A stretch of DNA of 64,000 nt from Bimastos eiseni (taxonomy: Eukaryota > Annelida > Clitellata > Crassiclitellata > Lumbricidae). This document shows, piece after piece, positions 50,101 to 59,100 of the stretch; the first letter of the stretch is position 1, and the number at the start of each line of letters is the position of its first letter. Under the pieces are notes generated by a model. It saw only the letters and a list, made by a program, of their open reading frames with translations, made no database searches and was not told where the DNA came from. A program made the translations under genes and the position numbers. The stretch is from contig OY365809.1 in assembly GCA_959347315.1 (NCBI GenBank), forward strand, positions 44,241,496 through 44,305,495, in the 5' to 3' direction.

Positions 50101-53100
50101 CCAAGATCCGCAAAGTTATAAGAGTGGGAGAGAAAGAGGTTCCAGAGGATATCCTCAACTATGTGAGGGAGCAGGCTCTTTCAGCGCTCGCGAGCTGCCG
50201 CGCTCAGGATCCAACGCGGCGCAACCCACCGCCACCTTCCGCTGACATCTTAGATGAAGTCTCGGTCCCAGGTATACTCGAGTATTGTCACCGGTTGCCG
50301 TGCATGTTGCTGCAGAAGAGTGTTGGCATGGATTTTGACGATATTTATACCACGGATTGTTATTCAAGTTTTGTTTTGCGGTTTTCTTGGTAGAAATTGC
50401 ATGGTGTGGATATGGTGTGGACTTGTATAAGCACTTCTGGTCACTTGGCATTCTGGTTTATGCAACGTTGTGATGTGTTCCCCAGGGCTTCTAACTTTAC
50501 AAGCTCTTTTGATCGATATACTATCGCCATGCTTTCTCTGTTGTTTTTGGCTATTGTCTTTTGGTGTGTAGTGATTTCACATCAGCATTATGCAATTAGG
50601 CCATCTGCTACTCTTTTCAAGACTCACCAAAGCCCTTGGTGTATCTGGAACTGCCTTATACTGGTTATCTTCTTACCTGGGTGATTGGAAAATGCAGGTG
50701 GGTTTGGGAACCGTCCACAGGTTGCACCACTGGAGTGCCACAGGGATCAGTTCTGGGCCTTTTATTATTTAGTCTTTACTTCCCCAATCAGTCCTATCTA
50801 GCTAATAACTTTGGAATCCAATTGCGACAGTGTGCGGATGATACGGTACCTTAAGGGTGCTATATACGTCATATTTCCATTCAATGAATGTTGGGTGGTG
50901 CTAAATAGTAACTTCTTCAACATTATCCCTTACGTACGACTTCATTCACAAGGCACGTCCCCGATGAATTTGCATTATCGAGTCCACACTTCAGTATTCT
51001 TGCGTGTTCGTTCAGTTTTGTTTTTACTTGAACATTAGACATTTTTAAGGTTCTTTTATGAGTTGGCATAATGAGTGAATGCTTTACATCATGTAAGTCT
51101 GTGCTTTGTTGTTCTTACTCGTGATCGGTTGTTACCTCTGTTCTGCTGTATTTAGATGCACACCTGAATGTTTAAGTCATGAGATAGCTGAATATTTAGA
51201 ATTCGTTTAAAATTGTGAAATGTAATTATAGAGGGAAGATTGATCAAAGAGCAAAGAGCTTTGAAAATTGTCAGACAGGTCCATGATGTTTAACTTTTGG
51301 AATTGTTGAACACTGCAAGATTTTGTTAATTCTGAATTTAAGATCAAAATCATCAAAAATGTTTGACTGTTTACAAAGATGTTGAATCACTTTGACAGTT
51401 ATTGCATTGAAACTATATCATGCAGAAAATGTTCAAAAGGAGCTAAAGGTTGTGCTTGGAGCTACAAGAAATTTTAGAATACGCTTTATATGCATTGATA
51501 AATAAATTTTAAATGAAGTAAATTTAGAGGCTGATGGAGCACTACCTGCATCAGTTCAAAGGAAACTGAATTTAGCAAAGCTTGTGCCCTTCGCTTGGCT
51601 TTTGAGTAGCACTTTAGAGATTTTTTATGGTTATGACAGAAGTTAGAAATAGGAAGTTTTATTGCCGCTTTTCACAATTTTAATCTTTTTCTATAATTTT
51701 CTATTTTGATGTTGAATTTTGTAGATGTAGTTCCTTAAACGTTTTTAAGATTGTTTACCGATTTAATGCATGATGCTATTTCAGAGGAATGTTGACAAGC
51801 AAGTTTGAGGTTTTAATGTTTCAACAGAGCTCCTTGTTATTTTTTAATTTGATGAAAGTTAGCAAAGGTGATTCCAGGTGTATTAGTCCAGGTCCACTCA
51901 CTGTTACCAATATGATGGAAGAACCAAGCTTGTCGGAAATGATATTGACTTGGCTGACTAATTCTTTCCATTCTATGAAAGGTTTGAGTGGGTAGGGTTG
52001 ATTAGGTGGTTTCCGATAAGAGTTTGTTACAGAGAGATTGAACGTTTGGAGTGGTTAAGATGTTGGTTTCACGACAGTCGAATACCGACTGTAGAAGTGC
52101 CGTGTTTGATGCATTGTTGAGAGCTCTTTCATTTCCAGACCAATATCCAGGAGATGCTGCCAAACCTGGGTTGTTGTAGAAATTGCAGTGCCTTAGAATC
52201 AATGAGTGCTGTATAATCCAGAATTGCGGTAGAATTCAGGGGCTGTCAAGTCCAGGTGAATCCTCTAGAATCAAGGGGTAGAATCCGGGGTACTGTAGAA
52301 TATAGGGTGCTGTAGAATTCAAGAGTGTTGTATAATCCGGCATTGTGGTAGAATTCATAGGTGCTGTAGAATGTGGGTGCTGTAGCATCCAGATGAATCT
52401 TCTAACATCAAAGGGTAGAATCCAGGGTACTGTAGAACATGGGGTGCTTTAAAATAAAGTGTGCTCTATAATCGAGGGGTGCAATATTATCCAGCATTGT
52501 GGTAGAATTCGGTTTGCTGCAGAAACCTGCAGGATGCTGTTAAATCTCAAGATACTAAACAATCTGGGACTGCTGAAGAAACCTGGGATGCTGACTGCTG
52601 AGGAATCTGGTGGTGCTGTCGAGATTCTTTGATTGGACGCTGGTTCGACAATAGTCAAGTATTTCAGAGGTTCCACGTTGGTTTTTTTGACGTTTAGTTG
52701 TTATTTTGTAGATGGTGTGCGTAAGGATTATCTTGTGCTTAGTGTTGAAACCAAAACACCGCCTTCAACTCCAGCTGACCTTGATAACCTGGTGGCATCA
52801 CCCACAGGTAGAACAACAGACATTCACCCTTGTCGTTTGGGCACCTCGTGCGACTAACCCCATAACTGCCCCAGTCCTCATTTTGAACACGCTTCTCAGG
52901 ATTTGTGATTTCGAATGAGCAGCTCTTCAAAATGTTCACGGTAGAACATTCTGGAGTGTGGGGCTTTCCATACCCGATTGGCTGCGCTTTTTCGAGAATT
53001 CCGACAGATGGTGTATACGTTATTTATGAAGAGTCAAATCAAAGACTACTAATTGCTGCTTGAATTTGTAATCTACTTGTAGCCAATGCTGATTCACCTG

Positions 53101-56100
53101 ATTTGTATGTTAGAAATCTATTAATGAATAGAATCGAACAACTTACTAATTGCATGCCTGCTTAGTTGTCAAGAGTTACAGATCTTCATGCACAGGACAC
53201 AAATTCCACTCTTAATGTACATGATGACAAACAGACCTCGTTTATCTTCCTGCTTGAGTGTAGGGATGAACCGAAACTCGGCTCGGATACTCGACTCGGC
53301 CGAGCATCGTGGTGCTCGGCATTGCTCAGACTCAGAGAAACGATGGATCCGATTATTAATAAAAGTCGGCTTGTAAAACATAAACTGGAATTCCAATCAT
53401 TTTCTTTTGTGAAATTGAAAGTCGGATTTTTTAATTTTCAAATTAGCGACAGTTTGCGTTCATTTTCTCACTTTGAAAAACTTAAAATTAAATAAACAAA
53501 TAAATTTGTGCATTTATCAAAAGTGTAATGTTTACCTTGTTTATAAAGAGAAGGAGACCTTTTTTAAATATTCAATACTCGGTGTTACTCACTCGTAATA
53601 CTCAGTACTCGGCAGGAAATTGCCACTTGGTTCATCCCTACGTAGGTGGATGGTGGGCTTTGGTTGGTTTTGAATTCATCAGCCATTGGCCTCCATCATT
53701 TTTCTATGGTGCTACAAAAATACCTTTGGGATCAAGCCTATGCATGCTGGAACATCTAGAGGCACGGATACTACCTTGTATTCAAGTCTTATTTCTGTGA
53801 CCGACTACACCTCAGATTCCCACGTCTGTGTAACCATGTGCATAACAATTACGATAGTAATTCATAAAAATATTAATAATAATAAATATGTCGTCTTTTC
53901 CATTATCAGGTGCAATCAAGTACTTTAGTAGTGCTACCTTCATTTTCTCATGCAGGAAATAGTTTTAGCCGTTTATTTTTCTGGAGCTTTTTTGTTTCTA
54001 TGGGATCATAATGTCGCATGGAAAAATAATAATGAAAAACATTTGCAGCTGCAGTACAATGGTTTATGCTTTGTGTTTTACAACAATACTGTATTTGAAT
54101 GTACAAGCCATGGCTTAAGAAGTTACTGTTGGCGTTTGTGCTAGATGTAATGTTTAATGCAGGTGTATGGGATGTAGTGAAAAACACAGTTTTGTATAAC
54201 TATCATGCATATTTTTCCTGTCGAAATGCTGGTATGGCTTTTATGCCTGCTTTTCCTAAGCATTTCAAGGAACTCTTTCAAGCTTTCAATCACTTAAATT
54301 TTTCAGCTATTCTCTCTTCTCACTGCATGTTGCTTTGGCTTTATCACATAGAAACGTTCTTTTACCACATATGTAGGTTATTAGCTGAAAGTGATATCCT
54401 AACTGTTGATATTTTGGCACACACATCATTTCCAGTGATTAAAATTTGTTTTTATTAAATGGGAAATGATGTGATTGTAGATATTGGTAATATCTAAAAA
54501 CATGTTTTTTATTATTATAATTATTATTATTACTAATATATGGTAACTCGCATATAACATACTTATATGTATGCACGTACACACGTGTATTTAGACCTTG
54601 GACATACAGACGTACATACATGCAAACATCTGTACAGGCATACTTTCAGATACACACAGACATTCGTATAAACATACTCTAGTATGCATCTATACCATCT
54701 AGAATAGCTATCAACTGCTAAAATAATCCTGATCTGGGTAAGTTGTGTTTGTAGTAGTCCTTCCTTCCATCCGTTCCTTCCTGCACTGCATTTGTCTAGG
54801 CTATTTCTTCTAGTAAGTGTCTCTGCTATTGTCTGTCTGTCTGCCTCTATCGTTCTGTCTTGTGCCTTCGTATTCCAGTTACTGAGTCAGAGGTTGCGGC
54901 ATCGATGGCTAAAAAAACGAAACGAACGATGCATGATGAAGACGACGATGTCATTGAACCGGAAATAATTGAGCCAGAAGGTAAATGAATACTTTGTGAT
55001 ATATATTTCGTAACCAAGGAATAAATTTTCACTTTTGAGATGGAGGTAGAAATGAATGATCCCTTTTACTCAACATTTAGAGAATTGTGCGACTACCCCT
55101 GGGGTAATACCTTCATCTCAAATGTACTTGAACATTTATATAGCTCCCCTTTAAGATACATACACTGAGGCACTTTCTGCGCTGGCCCATATGATATTGA
55201 ATGTCATTACGAACAAATTAAATTCATCGGTTAGCAAAACTATGCACAGTAAGCTGAAAGGAGTCATCAGTGGTGGGCACACCCACAGGCGTGGAACCAA
55301 CCAACGGATTCTCGTCGACAGCTGATGGGATGGCATGGATGTTTAGAGTCTGTGGGGTAAGGAGAGTAGTGAGTCGGGTGATGTCAATGAGATGTCATCA
55401 AACACTTTAAAATATTGTATGTTTTTATGGCAACACTTGTGTGACGTATGATTTATTTACCCCGGAATAATTGAGATGGAGAGAGTTGCTTTTTACTCGA
55501 GGTGGAAATGATTCCACAGGATAAAATTGTTTCTCCAGAGATTAGGAATGCTGTTTATTAGCTAGAGCTCGCCAAGATATGGCAGCTGAAACGTGTAAAC
55601 TAGGACAGTGATGTGAATCGATTGGCTTGTTTTTTTCTAAATTTACTGAAAACTTTTGTAATTTAAATTTGATAAAATGAAGCATCTTGTTAGCCAGTGA
55701 ATTTAAACAGGCTTTTGTGCAGTGAATTTTTTTGCTGTGTTTTACAAATGAACCTTTGATCAACCGTAAATCTTATTGTGACTCAAGAAGCACTTTCAGG
55801 AACAAATGTCCAGAACCTGCTTACTAACCATCATATTTCTGTTGTACCATTTGGGGAATTTGAGAAGCATTTTGTAGATGACTATGCAATACAATACATC
55901 TGTAATTCAATAATGCCCTATTTAAATAGTTCAGATTCAGACATGTGCATTGAAGCCAGGCAACCATTAAGAGCCATAGGTAGACTGGAGGAGGTGAGTT
56001 TTCAGTTTGGAACGAAAGACAGCCTAGCTGAGAGAGTTGCCAACATTAGGAGATAGAGAGATCCAGATGAAGGAGGGACGGGACCACTGCTGACCAGCAA

Positions 56101-59100
56101 CAGTGAATGAACACCAAAAACAAGATATGCACCAGGAACAACATACTTTCTGTCACTGGGGTTTATAGATAGTGTGGATTTAGTTAGAAAGCAGTTGAGG
56201 TTGTATTGTATTGGGTGATAAATAAAATTCTATTAGAAAGATTCCTCTCTAAAGAAGTATTTAATTGTCTGCATGTGAAGACAATTAAATAATTTTTATA
56301 TTTAAAATAAGTTTTCATGTTGTGTACATCTACTACTGCATGCATTTCTTATTCAAGTTTTTCTTTATGCTCGTGATTTGGGTCTTTATCTTGATGTTAA
56401 TTACGGAAAATAATTATAATACAAGTCACACAGTTCATGCATGCACATCTTTATGACTCAGTCATTTGTTAATCATCACATGTGCATGCATGGTTTTAGA
56501 TGTCAGTAAGTCCGATTTTTGCAATTACTGCCCACTTGCTACACATTTAATTAATCACTAATTAAGTGGCAAAGTTTAGTTTATGAAATTTACTTGAAGT
56601 GGTGCAAAGTGCTTCTTTTTTTGTACTGTTGTTAGCATGTTTGGGAATGCTAGTTATGGTGATCTGTTAGCTTGTAATACAATGATAATTATTATTTAAT
56701 TAGTTAAGTAATTAGTAACTTTCACATATTTATCGCCTGCAGCCTTTTGAAGAGCCCATTTAAAGAAATGTTCCCTGAACATTGGAAAGTTTTGACATAG
56801 ATGCTGTTTTCTAGACTTTGTAAACTGTTTTCTTGACCAGTATTGTTAGTGATATTTTTCCAAACAAATGATGAAATCCAGAGGGAGCTGAAAAGATTGT
56901 TCGTAATCATGAACTCAAAAATTTATGAAGGGCTTCTTAAAAGCTAAGCGCAGAACACAGGCTTATTCTATGCATGGGAGATGACTACAATTTTCATTGC
57001 TGATGATACTAATTTTATTATTATTATTATTTTTAATTAGTAACTGATGTTGTACTAGTGTCTAATTAATGTATAATGTATTATCTGATGGTGCACCATA
57101 ACCCGGGGCATAAACTTAGGGGTCAGGAGGGGTGATCCACTCCAAAATTTCCCAAAATATTTCATAAACATTAAACATTTTTATGCTGTTTTCCACTGTT
57201 CATCCTTTTTTTCTGCATCCATATTTTGGAAATTGGAAATTGCTTCCAACCTGTCGCCTAAACCCTATTTTCGTTGTCCTGCATCCCCCTCGCTCCCCTC
57301 CCAAACTCAGGACCGAATCTCCATGTATATGGCCAAAACCAATGGTAATCAGGACATTATCCATTGCTACTAATACACTGCTACTACCACAGTACCGTTA
57401 TTATTAATGTTTTCATTACTGCAAATTATTTTGGTCAAAATGTGTCTAATGCCAGCAATGCGTGCAACTTTTGGAATGCTTGTGATTATTTTTTTACCGT
57501 TCTATGGACATTTTTGTTCATCTGCATGAGCTTTGAAATAATGGTTGATTTACCAGATATGAATTTTGTGCATGATGTTTGACACAGTTATTATGTCCAG
57601 TCTGATTCGTTTTGGGTGAGTTCTCAATGCTAGTGCATGGTGTTCAGACATTGTACGGTTATTCAACGTTGTTACTCTTTGTGTCTTTGTGTTTCCAATT
57701 GCTTGGTGCAGATTCAATTTTCTTTCTTTCTTTGCAATGTAATTGTTATTGTTTCTTTGATGTTTGTAAACTGATACTGGGTTTATTATTTGTGTTCTTT
57801 CTTTGATGATGTTTGGTAATAATTGGGAGGAGAACCAAAGATCTTCATGGAATGTGTGAAACATTTGGCCCAATGATTCAGTTGCAGATGTTCCATTAAA
57901 GCTTTCAATTCTTTCAGTCTTACAAATTTGCACTAAACATCTTCAGTGCTTGATTACACATTCGGTTACGGTTGTTTTCAATATATGTAAGTAATTGTAA
58001 TCGTAAACTCCAAATTTCTGAAGTGTTACTCTAAAGCGAAGCATAGAGCACCGGCTTATTTCAGAGATGCTCTAAGGTGGAAGTATCTTTATAGATGCGT
58101 ATCCAATGCATAAATTGGATACTGTGCCATGGTGTGGCATGGTGGCTGATTGGTTAGAGCGGTCAGCCTGTAACATTCAGTGTTCGCTGAGTGAGCGGGT
58201 TCGACCCTCCTCCGAGGCGTCAGTCACTGTGTAGGGAACTTAGCAAGTCCTTCACACAATTGCTCTGCAGTAAAACTAGGCATATGCACTTCTGAGCAAA
58301 AATTTCTTGAAAAAGGGCGACATTGAAATTTCAGAATAAAAAAATGCATACCTGGTGTTAACAGTAGCAGTGCCTTAGGCCTTAACAGTCAAAGCAGGCA
58401 GCTGCCTGGGGCATCAGAATCTTAGGCATGCCATTAAATATGTATGCATTTTAAGTTTGATCTTTTTCATTTTTAAAGCCATTTTTCAATTATAATGATT
58501 ATTTTCATTTGAATTCAAGCTTTCGCTTATGCAACAAATTTAAAATAATTTTTGATTTCAGTGGGTCTTTTCCAGTGGGGTGGTCCATGGAGTGGGGTTA
58601 GAGGATGCAAGATTCTTGTTTTATGTGTAATGAAATTTGTGATAAGGCCGTAAAATACATTGGCGCGCTGCATCTTTCGTGCCCTAATGAGCTCGGCCGT
58701 GATTCGAGAGTAATCGGATGACATGTTTGATTTCTATGTGCAGTTCATCAGGTTAAGGAGATTCCTGCAACAGTACAACAGGAACAGACCACTGCAACAG
58801 TACAGGAACCAACCACTGCGACAGTACCGAAGCCAACCACTGCGACAGTACAGGAGACAACCACTGCGACAGTACAGGAGACAACCACTGTGACAGTACA
58901 GAAACCAACCACTGCATCAGTACAGGAACCAACCACTGTGACTGTACAGGAACCAACCACTGTGACAGTACCAGAGCCAACAAATCAAGTGCCAAGTTCC
59001 ACGACGAACGGCGCCGTTGAGGCGACCGTCCCAAAGCCCGTCCTGGAGGACACTTCCTTCGAGGACTGGGTCGAGCACAAAGAGATGAGTTACAGCGATC

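Larger units (their letters stand above)
50272..52711. other. 2.4-kb intron with retrotransposon remnant and minisatellite
   Basis: Holds the reverse transcriptase remnant at 50,590-50,856 and the TGTAGAATCCAGG-type minisatellite at 52,196-52,620. 50,870-52,190 is AT-rich with no recognised feature. Confidence 0.7.

Noticed and set aside
58138..58215. tRNA gene
   Set aside because: A and B boxes are present, but I could not draw an acceptor stem or complete cloverleaf; a SINE head is more likely.
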